Positions 1-7,888 of a DNA stretch of 42,734 bases are shown here, piece by piece. The notes below the pieces were generated by a model. It saw only the letters and a list, made by a program, of their open reading frames with translations. It was not told where the DNA came from and did no database searches. The DNA comes from Alphaproteobacteria bacterium (GTDB lineage Bacteria > Pseudomonadota > Alphaproteobacteria > Rhizobiales > Xanthobacteraceae). Location of the stretch: positions 1-42,734 of the forward strand of contig VAZV01000168.1 in the NCBI GenBank assembly GCA_005884765.1, written 5' to 3'. A program made the position numbers and the translations under genes. Position 1 is the first letter of the stretch; the number at the start of each line of letters is the position of its first letter.

Positions 1-137
1 CCGCAACCGATATCGATAATCCGCATCCCGGAACAAAGCGTCAAATAGTCCGCGACCGCCCTGACCCGGGCACCAAAGAATCCGCCGACATTCTGGTAGG
101 CCTGATAAAGCGCGGGATGGCTCAGGATGGCCTTCAC
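1..137 (-). CDS. SAM-dependent methyltransferase, N-terminal part, second copy (runs off the window)
   Basis: This is the start of a class I SAM methyltransferase reading leftwards out of the window, with about 45 codons visible. The DNA is identical to that encoding the first residues of the chimeric gene at 688, shifted by 551 bases. Its ATG at 137 overlaps the stop of the chimeric gene by four bases (ATGA), exactly as the methyltransferase start at 688 overlaps the GT2 stop. That suggests translational coupling in a GT2-methyltransferase pair. The visible part ends inside the glycine-rich SAM motif I region. Whether a full-length methyltransferase lies beyond the edge cannot be seen. Confidence 0.6.
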   Translation of the reverse strand, partial: MKAILSHPALYQAYQNVGGFFGARVRAVADYLTLCSGMRIIDIGC

Positions 138-387
138 CGGGAGCTCTCATTGACAAGCTGCGCTTGCTCCTCGACATCCGAACTGACCCGCGACGCCTTC
201 GATGGCGATTTTTCGGAATCGCTCCGGCTCGGGGCCGGATCGTATGGTAACCGTCTCGGCAAACGAGGTCGCCGGTGGATATGAGAGATCATAAATAGTG
301 GGCGGTTCTTTGATTGGATGTATGTGCGACCGACATATTCCCCGATCAGCCCGAGCACGAGAAGTTGCACCGACGAAATCATGACGA
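1..387. repeat. Direct repeat copy A (with 81-bp extra segment)
   Basis: Bases 1-193 are identical to 552-744, and bases 275-387 are identical to 745-857. Copy A therefore equals copy B plus 81 extra bases at 194-274. No mismatch was seen over the 306 shared bases. The left limit is unknown because the window starts inside the repeat. Confidence 0.95.
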
Positions 388-688
388 TATCAGCGCCGGC
401 AAATTCACTGGCGGCAGCCGCATCAAAATAACGACAGTGAAATTTTCCAAGATGGCCGAACGATCGCCTCGCATGTTCGATATAGGCTTGATCGATATCA
501 AATCCAACGTAGTCGATGCCGCGTGGCAAGTGGCGCAGGATGTAACCAGGTCCGCAACCGATATCGATAATCCGCATCCCGGAACAAAGCGTCAAATAGT
601 CCGCGACCGCCCTGACCCGGGCACCAAAGAATCCGCCGACATTCTGGTAGGCCTGATAAAGCGCGGGATGGCTCAGGATGGCCTTCAC
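134..688 (-). CDS. Chimeric ORF: methyltransferase N-terminus fused to GT2 C-terminus
   Basis: A 184-residue intact frame. Residues 1 to about 100 are the N-terminal half of a class I SAM methyltransferase, with motif I DIGCGPG near residue 42 and an acidic FDID after it. From about residue 101 it switches in frame to the last part of the GT2 protein encoded at 685-1698 (VMISSVQLLVLGLIGEYVGR), including its final membrane helix. It then carries 27 residues absent from the intact GT2 and ends with the same tail (QAQLVNESSR). The methyltransferase part lacks the later strands of the fold, so catalysis is unlikely. The junction lies at about 387/388. This is either a real duplication-deletion product or an assembly chimera at a contig end. 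Function is unknown. Confidence 0.55.
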   Translation of the reverse strand: MKAILSHPALYQAYQNVGGFFGARVRAVADYLTLCSGMRIIDIGCGPGYILRHLPRGIDYVGFDIDQAYIEHARRSFGHLGKFHCRYFDAAAASEFAGADIVMISSVQLLVLGLIGEYVGRTYIQSKNRPLFMISHIHRRPRLPRRLPYDPAPSRSDSEKSPSKASRVSSDVEEQAQLVNESSR

Positions 689-857
689 CGGGAGCTCTCA
701 TTGACAAGCTGCGCTTGCTCCTCGACATCCGAACTGACCCGCGAGTGGATATGAGAGATCATAAATAGTGGGCGGTTCTTTGATTGGATGTATGTGCGAC
801 CGACATATTCCCCGATCAGCCCGAGCACGAGAAGTTGCACCGACGAAATCATGACGA
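552..857. repeat. Direct repeat copy B
   Basis: This copy spans the end of the intact GT2 gene and the start of the methyltransferase frame, in the arrangement expected of the ancestral locus. It lacks the 81 bases found in copy A. Perfect identity implies a very recent event, gene conversion, or an artefact of assembly. Confidence 0.95.
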
Positions 858-1698
858 CGAGCAGCGTCAAGCTGGTCCATCCAGGTACCGTACCCGAGAG
901 AATCCAGCTGATCACCGCTCCGGCCCCGACAAATGTGAGGATGGTCGTAAGTAACGCGCCAATATAGGTCGCGATCCGCAACGGCAGCATGGAAAAGCTG
1001 ATCAGCGCATCCGTGGCGAAGCCGATCATCTTTATCAGGGGATACTTCGTAGTGCCGGCGTATCGGGCGTTGCGATCGTATTCGTAGGCGACCTGCTTAA
1101 AGCCAAGCCAGGCTACCATGCCTCGAATAAAACGATCATGTTCCGGCATCTGTACGACTTGATCCGAAATGCGCCGGCTCATGAGTCGGAAGTCACCGGT
1201 ATCTACCGGGATGTTGACGCGGGTCAGATTGGCAAGCAGGCGATAGAAGGCCTCTGCCGATTTCTTCTTGAACCGGCTTTCGCCGGCCCGGCTTCGCCGC
1301 AGTCCGTAGACGACGTCGGCTTCTTCCCGCACCATCAGATCGTACATCGGAGTGAGCAATTCCGGAGGATCCTGCAGATCGGCGTCGATAACGAGGACCA
1401 AGTCGCCGCGCACGGTGGAAAGTCCGGCTGTTAGTGCCAGCTGGTGGCCGTGATTTCGCGCAAGGCGGACCGCAACGACGTTGAAGTCTTTCGCCGAAAG
1501 TTCATTGATGACTTTCCAGGTGTTGTCGGTCGAGCCGTCGTCGACAAGGATGAGCTCAAACTTCTCACCGCACAGTTTGCGCGCGGCAACGGTCATCTGA
1601 CGATGAAACTCGCGCAAACCCTCTTCTTCGTTGCAGCACGGCACAACTATCGAAAGGAACATTCTTCCAGGGCGCGGCATCCCGTCGTGAATTTCCAT
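685..1698 (-). CDS. GT2 family polyprenyl-phosphate sugar transferase (DPM1/GtrB-like)
   Basis: 337 residues with a GT-A domain and two C-terminal membrane helices, the layout of bactoprenyl-phosphate glucosyl/mannosyltransferases. Visible motifs are the nucleotide-sugar site VDDGSTDNT (about residues 52-60), DADLQDPPE (105-113, metal-binding DxD region) and DTGDFRLM (about 166-173). Hydrophobic helices lie near residues 240-268 and 277-301. The family moves a sugar from UDP- or GDP-sugar to undecaprenyl phosphate at the inner face of the cytoplasmic membrane, for later use by GT-C enzymes on the other side. The start at 1698 is the longest option. A second ATG at 1662 (MFLSIVVP) fits the family N-terminus at least as well. 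The stop overlaps the downstream methyltransferase start by four bases. Sugar specificity cannot be read from sequence. Confidence 0.9.
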   Translation of the reverse strand: MEIHDGMPRPGRMFLSIVVPCCNEEEGLREFHRQMTVAARKLCGEKFELILVDDGSTDNTWKVINELSAKDFNVVAVRLARNHGHQLALTAGLSTVRGDLVLVIDADLQDPPELLTPMYDLMVREEADVVYGLRRSRAGESRFKKKSAEAFYRLLANLTRVNIPVDTGDFRLMSRRISDQVVQMPEHDRFIRGMVAWLGFKQVAYEYDRNARYAGTTKYPLIKMIGFATDALISFSMLPLRIATYIGALLTTILTFVGAGAVISWILSGTVPGWTSLTLLVVMISSVQLLVLGLIGEYVGRTYIQSKNRPLFMISHIHSRVSSDVEEQAQLVNESSR

Positions 1699-1945
1699 GA
1701 CTTTGACATTCTGCGAGACGGTGGATCGAATTCGATTCGAAGCTCCATACTTGGCTAATCTCGGTTAATTGTTCATCAACTTTTCGACCGAGCCCAGGGA
1801 CGATTTGCCAAAACCTGCCGTCGTCGGTGGCCCTGATGCGAATTTAGTTAAGCATTGGAAGATATCGTGGTTAGTCACATCGAAAGAACCGTCTCTCCGA
1901 TTTCGCAGAACGAACGACGCGTCGCAACGGAACTGTGATCGCTAC

Positions 1946-2641
1946 ATGGGCCACGTCGAATTTGATCGCTTCGCCGAAAAGTACGATGAGCAGCACCGCG
2001 AGAACGTAACCATAGCAGGCGAGCGTCCGGAGTTCTTCGCCGAATATAAGATCAAGAAGCTGAGAGAGATTGTCGATCGCAGCAACATCAGCGTGTCGCG
2101 GATATGCGACTTCGGCTCCGGAATCGGCAACTCCATACCATTCTTTCGGGCGCACTTTCCTGACGTTTCGCTCACATCGTCCGACGTGTCTGAACGCAGC
2201 CTCGCGATCAGCAAACAGCGCCATCCGGACTCCAACAATTATCTGCTTATCGAAGATGATCGCATCCCTTCCAAACCGGACGCCTTCGACGTCGTATTTT
2301 CTGCGTGCGTGTTTCACCACATTGGGCATGACGAGCACACCAGGTGGTTACGAGAGCTTCATCGGATCACGAGACAGGGCGGGTTGATTGCCATCTTTGA
2401 GCATAATCCGTTGAACCCTCTCACCGTCCAAGCCGTAAACACTTGTCCTTTCGACGCAAATGCGAGGTTGATACCTGCTCGCGACTTGGCGCGACGATTG
2501 GGTGACGCCGGCTGGGCATCGCCTCAAATCCAATACTGCCTGTTTTTCCCCCGCGGCCTTTCAATGCTGCGTCCAATCGAGAACAAACTCGGCTGGCTGC
2601 CATTTGGGGCGCAATATGTTGTGCTCGCTCGTAAGCCCTAG
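1946..2641 (+). CDS. Class I SAM-dependent methyltransferase
   Basis: 231 residues from the ATG at 1946 (MGHVEFDRFAEKYDEQ). This start is chosen because the frame upstream reads as non-coding and family members begin with this kind of segment. Motif I is CDFGSGIGNS, followed by an acidic residue after the next strand (SSDVS), then FDVVFSACVFHHI and GGLIAIFEHNP. This is the methyltransferase 11/12 type acting on small molecules or sugar moieties. It is divergent from the GT2 gene, with about 250 bases between them that hold no other gene I can support. My impression is that codon use is less GC-rich than in the transport operons, as is common for transferred polysaccharide genes. Likely role: decorating a surface glycan (inference from neighbours). 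Confidence 0.85.
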   Translation: MGHVEFDRFAEKYDEQHRENVTIAGERPEFFAEYKIKKLREIVDRSNISVSRICDFGSGIGNSIPFFRAHFPDVSLTSSDVSERSLAISKQRHPDSNNYLLIEDDRIPSKPDAFDVVFSACVFHHIGHDEHTRWLRELHRITRQGGLIAIFEHNPLNPLTVQAVNTCPFDANARLIPARDLARRLGDAGWASPQIQYCLFFPRGLSMLRPIENKLGWLPFGAQYVVLARKP

Positions 2642-2642
2642 T

Positions 2643-2756
2643 GAAAGGGCCCTGCGGCCGCAACGCCGCCCGCTCTATGTGATGCAGAAGTGGCTTGGCT
2701 TCGAGCGCGACCAGGCCGCGCCGGCGGAAACCGGTGCCGCGTCGAAAGCGCTTTGA
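2643..2756 (+). pseudogene. Possible C-terminal remnant of an unidentified gene
   Basis: Directly after the methyltransferase stop, frame 3 reads about 37 codons with protein-like composition and G/C-ending codons, ending LYVMQKWLGFERDQ followed by a polar tail and TGA. No start codon or ribosome binding site precedes it. It could be the tail of a gene truncated by rearrangement, or chance in GC-rich DNA. The family is not recognised. Confidence 0.2.
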
Positions 2757-2805
2757 GCAAACCTGCAACTCGGCGTGCAATACGCTGCTTTTGGCACCGC
2801 CTGAG

Positions 2806-4251
2806 TTATTTCTTCGGCACATCCCGCCGCTTGTGAACGACCGCCACATCGTCGCCGTAGACGCGCTGCCAGTCCGGCAGGCGGTCGAGCAGCGCCACCG
2901 CCGGCGTATCTGGCTCAAGCAGCGTCGCGCCGAATTTGTACTGGTCGAGCAGCTTGAGAAAATCGCGCAGGTCGGCCAGCGACACATCGCGGTTGTAGCT
3001 CTCGATGAACGGGCCGCCGTACAATTCGCTGCGGCCGTCGATGAAAGTGGGAATGCCGGCGAAGATCAAATAGCCACCAAACGAGTAATCGTTGAGGACG
3101 GGCCCCGCGCTGGCGAGACCGGCACTGGCCACCGCCGCCTCCGGGGTGTTGTGCGGCGCCGGCCGCACGTCGCGCCCCAGCGCCAGCCCGGTCGTCACGA
3201 TCATCACGGCCAAGGCCGCCAGGTTCGCGCCGCGCGCCGAGCCGGCCGCGTCATCCCCGACCTGCGCGCGGAGCTGCCGCGCCAGCGGCGCCGCCAGATA
3301 GAGGGGGGCCAACATGGCCAGCAGGTCCGCATTGCGCACCTGCGCCAGGGCAAAATGGATCAGGCCGAGCACTACCAGCGCCCGCACCACCGGCAACGTC
3401 ACCCCGCGCGACAGCGCGAAGATGCCTGCCAGCAGCAGCAACTCGAAGCTGCCGACATGGCCGAAATCCTGCGGCCGCCATTCCAAGATCCAGTTGAGCG
3501 CATGGCCGGCGCTGAGCGTCGTGAGCGGGATCAGCAGCGGGCCCGGCCCGTAGGGCGTCAGACAGCACGCTGCGACCGCCAATACCGTGAACGGCAGCCA
3601 GCGCAGCAGCACGCGCGGCCATTCGCTGCGCTTCTCGTCCAGCAGCGCCTCGAGCACGGCCGGCCCAATCAGCCCGAGCGCCAGGACCACGCTGCCGTGC
3701 AGATTGGCCCACAGCACAAGTAGCGGCAGCGCCCAATAGGGCGGGGGCGCACGGTGGTCCATGCAGCGCACCAGCGCTGCCGCCCAGACCACCATGATCG
3801 GCAGCGTGAGCACGTGCGGCCGCGCCAACATATGCGGCGCCAACAACGTTACCGCCGCCATGACCATGAGCAGGGCCGGCATCGGCGAAAGCTCGCGCAG
3901 CAGGAAGCGCGCCAATAAAGCGACGGCAAGTGCGATCGCCGCCGCCGCCAGCCCCGCGACGCCGGCCCAGCCCGAAAGCGCATACGCTGCCGCGTAAATC
4001 ACTTCCGACAACCATTCGAAACTGATCCAGGGCGCGCCGTGCATGGAGAACGAAAACGGGTCGCTCGCCGGCACCGCGCCGTGTGCCATGATCCAGCGCC
4101 CGATCGCGATATGAGAATAGCTGTCGGGATCGTTGAGTAGCCGCGGGGCGAGCATCAGCAGCAGGGCATAGACTCCCGCGCCCACCAGCCAGGGCAACGC
4201 CGCCTGCGCCGGGAACGGTTTGGCCGCGCTGCGGATGACCTCGTCGCTCAT
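2806..4251 (-). CDS. Polytopic membrane protein, GT-C glycosyltransferase-like
   Basis: 481 residues. After a short cytoplasmic N-terminus and one helix comes a periplasmic-type loop with the acidic motif NDPDSYSHIAIGRW, near residues 40-53. Acidic residues at this place are typical of GT-C enzymes that use lipid-linked sugars. Many hydrophobic segments follow to about residue 350, then a soluble C-terminal domain (VLNDYSFGGYL, FIDGRSELYGG). The acidic loop plus the multi-helix core suggests a lipid-phosphate-sugar-dependent transferase or a polymerase-like protein in the inner membrane. It reads in the same direction as the next membrane protein (4369-5952), which lies upstream of it with 117 bases between. 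No clear Shine-Dalgarno is seen before the ATG at 4251. No specific family name can be given. Confidence 0.75.
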   Translation of the reverse strand: MSDEVIRSAAKPFPAQAALPWLVGAGVYALLLMLAPRLLNDPDSYSHIAIGRWIMAHGAVPASDPFSFSMHGAPWISFEWLSEVIYAAAYALSGWAGVAGLAAAAIALAVALLARFLLRELSPMPALLMVMAAVTLLAPHMLARPHVLTLPIMVVWAAALVRCMDHRAPPPYWALPLLVLWANLHGSVVLALGLIGPAVLEALLDEKRSEWPRVLLRWLPFTVLAVAACCLTPYGPGPLLIPLTTLSAGHALNWILEWRPQDFGHVGSFELLLLAGIFALSRGVTLPVVRALVVLGLIHFALAQVRNADLLAMLAPLYLAAPLARQLRAQVGDDAAGSARGANLAALAVMIVTTGLALGRDVRPAPHNTPEAAVASAGLASAGPVLNDYSFGGYLIFAGIPTFIDGRSELYGGPFIESYNRDVSLADLRDFLKLLDQYKFGATLLEPDTPAVALLDRLPDWQRVYGDDVAVVHKRRDVPKK

Positions 4252-4368
4252 GCGCAGCCGAAGGTAAGGCGGCAGTGTTAATTCTTCTTTGCCGTCTGCC
4301 GCGCCCCGCTCACGCCCGCTGGGGCAATGCCGGCGGCTTCGAGTGCGCCGATCCGGCCAGCCGAAACT

Positions 4369-5952
4369 TCAAGGCTGCCGCGCCACCACCGGGCAGGCCT
4401 CGATGATACTGCCCGGATCTGCTGCCGCGATATCGACGCAGCTTTGCGAGTCGTCGATCACGAGACCATAGGGATCGAGCAACTCCTTGCGGATAGAGGT
4501 GCCGCGCAGATGGAGCTCCCAGATTCCTCCGGGCAGCTTGTCCTGAAGTCCTGCGCGGATGCGAGCGTCCAGCTTGCCGTTCGGCATAATCGGCAAGGCC
4601 CCGTCGGCGAGCTGATAAAACCGCGATGGCGGCGGCAGAATAGGCGCGAGATAGGCGAGCGGCTTGTCGAGCAGCAAATAGACCGCCGGCTGCGCCAGCT
4701 CGGTCGGCAGCAGCGGACGATATGGATTGGACCAGGCGCGCCGCGTCCAATCGCCGGGTTGTGTCCACGCTGCGCTTGCCAGCGCGACCACCAGAATGAT
4801 GGCGCTGCGCCAGCTTGCGAGGCCAATCCACCGAGCTTGTGAAGCCGCGCCTTTCAGGATGCGAACCAGCAGCAGCACGATCAGCGGACCGCACAGTAGT
4901 TCGAGCGCAACCGCGTAGCGCTGAATCGAGAACAGCGTCAGCCAGGTTGCGTACGACACGACGAAAAAGATAATGAACTGAATATCCCGGCGGGTGAACA
5001 GAGCCACGCGACGGATCAGGCTCGTGCCCATTGCGGTGGCCAACAGCATGAATGCCACCGCAAATCGGGCATCGCGGAACGCATATTCGGAGCTTCGGTG
5101 ATCGCCGGCAAGCCAGTAGAACGGATAGGCCAGTCCATCGAGCCAGCCGTGCGGGATGAATTCCCGGTCCAGTACATTGACCGGCGACAGCTCAGGTGAC
5201 GGGAAGATCCCGTTGAACAGCGGAAACACCGGATTGCCGAAGTCCCGCCAGAGCTGGAAGCTCCACCATCCCCCCGCGATCAGCCCTCCGATCGCGCCGC
5301 CGAGCACAACGCAGCCGAGCGCGGCAAGCGGTCGGGTCGCGGCGATCACCGCCGCCACCAATCCGACCGCGAACACGATGTTGGTCAGCTTGAGCGCAAC
5401 GGCGGCGCCGACCAGGACGCCGGCCAGGATGTGGAACATGGGCGATGGCTGGTCTGACGATGCAATGAGGATCAAGGCGGCGATGATCGGTAATGACAGG
5501 GCGATATCGGCGAAGCTGGTGCCGACTTCCGAAAGCGTCATGGGCCCGAACGCGGCGAGCAAGACGGAGGCAGCAAGGCAGGCGGCGTTGGCGGTGTTGC
5601 CGAGCAGGACGCGGGTCAAACTGTAGACCGCCACGAGGTTCAGACCGTGAATTGCGCCGACGATCAGGCCGACCCAAAGCGGTGAGAGCAACCGGCGCAG
5701 AACGTAGACTGGATAATAGATCAGCGGGTTGAAATAGGTCTGAAAACCGGCCGGAATGACGTCGACATCATAGCGATGGTTGATGGTGGCCCAGACATTA
5801 TAGGCGTGATAGTTGCGCCAGTCCCAATTGACGTCGTCACCGGCGGAAAACGTGTAGATCGCCCCGGCCAGCATGCAGCCGGCAATGACGGCGAGCGGCA
5901 CCGAGGGGATGCCGCGACGCCCGATCGTCCCTGCCGATTCCTTCGCAGCCAC
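4369..5952 (-). CDS. Polytopic membrane protein, GT-C glycosyltransferase-like
   Basis: 527 residues starting with GTG at 5952. It has an N-terminal helix, then a loop with NWDWRNYHAYNVWATINHR and PAGFQTYFNPLIYYP, followed by about ten further hydrophobic segments and a C-terminal soluble part with two cysteines near the end (QSCVDI, EACPV). The early acidic/aromatic loop resembles lipid-linked-sugar transferases of the GT-C superfamily. This gene probably precedes the 2806-4251 gene in one transcript. The pair together with the GT2 at 685-1698 would fit a three-part glycan modification system: GT2 loads the lipid carrier and GT-C enzymes transfer the sugar. That link is inference from gene order. 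Confidence 0.75.
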   Translation of the reverse strand: MAAKESAGTIGRRGIPSVPLAVIAGCMLAGAIYTFSAGDDVNWDWRNYHAYNVWATINHRYDVDVIPAGFQTYFNPLIYYPVYVLRRLLSPLWVGLIVGAIHGLNLVAVYSLTRVLLGNTANAACLAASVLLAAFGPMTLSEVGTSFADIALSLPIIAALILIASSDQPSPMFHILAGVLVGAAVALKLTNIVFAVGLVAAVIAATRPLAALGCVVLGGAIGGLIAGGWWSFQLWRDFGNPVFPLFNGIFPSPELSPVNVLDREFIPHGWLDGLAYPFYWLAGDHRSSEYAFRDARFAVAFMLLATAMGTSLIRRVALFTRRDIQFIIFFVVSYATWLTLFSIQRYAVALELLCGPLIVLLLVRILKGAASQARWIGLASWRSAIILVVALASAAWTQPGDWTRRAWSNPYRPLLPTELAQPAVYLLLDKPLAYLAPILPPPSRFYQLADGALPIMPNGKLDARIRAGLQDKLPGGIWELHLRGTSIRKELLDPYGLVIDDSQSCVDIAAADPGSIIEACPVVARQP

Positions 5953-6225
5953 TAGACCAGCTTTTTCTTGGTTCTGATCATATCAGGCGGAGCCTTGGCG
6001 GGTTTGGAGGTCCATGGATGCGGGGCGGCAACTCCGGTCCGAATCCACAGTCGGCCAATTCGGTAAAGAGCCGCTTAAAAGTCGGTCCGGGATGGTCGGC
6101 GTCTCGTCAAAGCGTGGTGGCAACCGATGCGAAAGTCATAGGACGCAGGCGCCGTGACCTGCTTGAAATCACGGTACAATGATGCCAACAAACCATGCTT
6201 CGGCAGTGCGGGGCTGGGTAAAGAT

Positions 6226-7227
6226 ATGAGGGATCGACGCGTGCGAAATATCATGAAATCCGCGGCCGCACTGACAGCCATGCTGGCGAGTGTCCCGGCT
6301 GTGGCCGGCTGGGAGCCGACCAAGCCGGTCGAAATCGTGGTTGCGGCAGGCGCCGGCGGCGCCTCGGATCAGATGGCGCGGATGATGCAGGCCGCGATTC
6401 AGAAAAACAATCTGATGAAGCAGCCGATGGTGGTATCGCTCAAGGGCGGAGCATCCGGCGCCGAAGCCTTGATGTACATGAAGTCCAGCGAAGGCGATCC
6501 GAACAAGGTGCTGATCGCCTATTCGCTGATCTACATGTTGCCGCTGTCGGCAAAAATTCCGTTCAACTGGCGCGAGCTTACTCCGGTGTCGGTGGTCGCG
6601 CTGGACCAGTTCGTGCTGTGGGACAATGCCTCGGGGCCGAAAACCGTAAAGGAATTCATCGAGGCCGCGAAAGCCGCGAGTTCGCCGTTCAAGATGGGCG
6701 GCACCGGCTCGAAGCGTGAGGATCACGTGCTCACCGTGTTTGTGGAACAGAAGACGGGCGCGAAATTCTCCTATCTGCCCTACAAGTCCGGCGGCGAGGC
6801 CGCGACGCAACTGGTCGGCAGTCACACCGAATCCAACGTCAACAACCCGTCCGAAAATCTCGAAGTCTGGCGCGCCGGCCAGGTGCGTGCGCTCTGCGTG
6901 TTCGACAAGGAGCGGATTTCCTACACCACCAAGGTGACCGAAACGCAATCCTGGCACGACATCCCGACCTGCAAGGAAGAAGGGCTGGACGTTCAATATC
7001 TGATGCTGCGCGCGTTGTTCCTGCCCGGCAAGGTGACCGCGGAACAGCAAGCCTTCTATGTCGATCTGTTCCAGAAGGTGACGCAGACGGCGGAATACAA
7101 GGACTATATGGAAAAGCAGGCGCTGAAGCCGATCTTCCTCACTGGCAAGGACATGCTGCAATTCCTGGAGGAGGACGACACGCTGAACAAATCGCTGATG
7201 ACCGAAGCCGGATTTGTCGCGAAGTAG
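6226..7227 (+). CDS. tctC: Tripartite tricarboxylate transporter substrate-binding protein (TctC/Bug family)
   Basis: 333 residues from ATG 6226, preceded by the purine-rich GGGTAAAG. Another ATG at 6253 would place the start right at the signal peptide (MKSAAALTAMLASVPAVAG). The mature protein begins WEPTKPVEIVVAAGAGGASD, the hallmark N-terminal strand and glycine-rich loop of Bug proteins. It binds a carboxylate in the periplasm and hands it to TctA/TctB. A TACAAT box at 6175-6180 could be a -10 element but its -35 is poor. The gene is first in a C-B-A operon, the usual order. The ligand is not predictable, since Bug proteins bind citrate, glutamate, aromatic acids and nicotinate among others. 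Confidence 0.93.
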   Translation: MRDRRVRNIMKSAAALTAMLASVPAVAGWEPTKPVEIVVAAGAGGASDQMARMMQAAIQKNNLMKQPMVVSLKGGASGAEALMYMKSSEGDPNKVLIAYSLIYMLPLSAKIPFNWRELTPVSVVALDQFVLWDNASGPKTVKEFIEAAKAASSPFKMGGTGSKREDHVLTVFVEQKTGAKFSYLPYKSGGEAATQLVGSHTESNVNNPSENLEVWRAGQVRALCVFDKERISYTTKVTETQSWHDIPTCKEEGLDVQYLMLRALFLPGKVTAEQQAFYVDLFQKVTQTAEYKDYMEKQALKPIFLTGKDMLQFLEEDDTLNKSLMTEAGFVAK

Positions 7228-7253
7228 CTTTCTTCTCCCTCGCGCCGCTCATT

Positions 7254-7287
7254 GTCCGCCGAAGCCCGCCTTCGGGGCGAAGGCGGA
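7254..7287. repeat. Palindromic hairpin repeat between tctC and tctB
   Basis: A nine-base perfect stem (CCGCCTTCG at 7266-7274 with CGAAGGCGG at 7278-7286) around a GGG loop, with a second overlapping TCCGCC/GGCGGA pairing. It lies inside the operon gap of 100 bases and has no T run. It is therefore more likely a dispersed REP-like element, or a stability/attenuation hairpin, than a full terminator. Confidence 0.6.
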
Positions 7288-7327
7288 TGCGGGGCGAGGT
7301 CTAGAACTCCCACCTAGTGTGACTCTA

Positions 7328-7870
7328 ATGTCCAACTCCGAAGTCGAAATTGTCGTTGACGATCCGACCGCGCCGGAAGCCGATTCTCCAGATGTAGCGA
7401 GCAACCGCGTCGTCGATGTCGTGGTGTCGCTACTGCTTCTGGCGCTGGCTGCAACGCTTGGGTGGGACAATTGGCGCACCGGCATCGGCTGGGATTCGAC
7501 CGGCCCCCAGCCGGGCTATTTTCCGTTCTATTTGTCGGTCGTCCTCGGCGGCGCCAGTCTCTATGGTCTGGTCGCCGCCTTCCTGTCGCGCAAGGAGGCG
7601 CGCGAGACCTTCGTTACCCGCGCGCAAGCCCGCCGGGTGATGGCGGTGTTCGTTCCGACGCTGCTGTTCTGCCTTCTGACGCAATTTCTCGGACTCTACG
7701 TCGCGAGCTTTCTGCTGATTGCGGGCTTCATGCGCCTGGTCGGCAAGATCGCGCTGTGGAAATCCCTGCTCACGGCCGTCGCGTTCACCGCGGTGATGTT
7801 CGTGACCTTCGACATCGCGTTCGACGTCATCATGCCGAAGGGACCGCTGGAAGCGGCCTTCGGCTACTAG
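7328..7870 (+). CDS. tctB: Tripartite tricarboxylate transporter small membrane subunit (TctB family)
   Basis: 180 residues from ATG 7328; the frame upstream of this overlaps the hairpin repeat and reads as non-coding. After an acidic cytoplasmic N-terminus of about 30 residues there are four hydrophobic segments. The loop GWDSTGPQPGYFPFYLS is characteristic of TctB, where family members share a GPGxFP-like motif. The protein partners TctA in the inner membrane. It sits between tctC and tctA, with 18 bases to tctA. Length and topology match the family. Confidence 0.9.
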   Translation: MSNSEVEIVVDDPTAPEADSPDVASNRVVDVVVSLLLLALAATLGWDNWRTGIGWDSTGPQPGYFPFYLSVVLGGASLYGLVAAFLSRKEARETFVTRAQARRVMAVFVPTLLFCLLTQFLGLYVASFLLIAGFMRLVGKIALWKSLLTAVAFTAVMFVTFDIAFDVIMPKGPLEAAFGY

Positions 7871-7888
7871 CCGCGACAGGACCGCGCG

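Noticed and set aside
2695..3723. Long plus-strand frame opposite the membrane protein gene
   Set aside because: Gln/Arg/His-rich composition and exact antisense position to a clear membrane protein; a GC-rich shadow.
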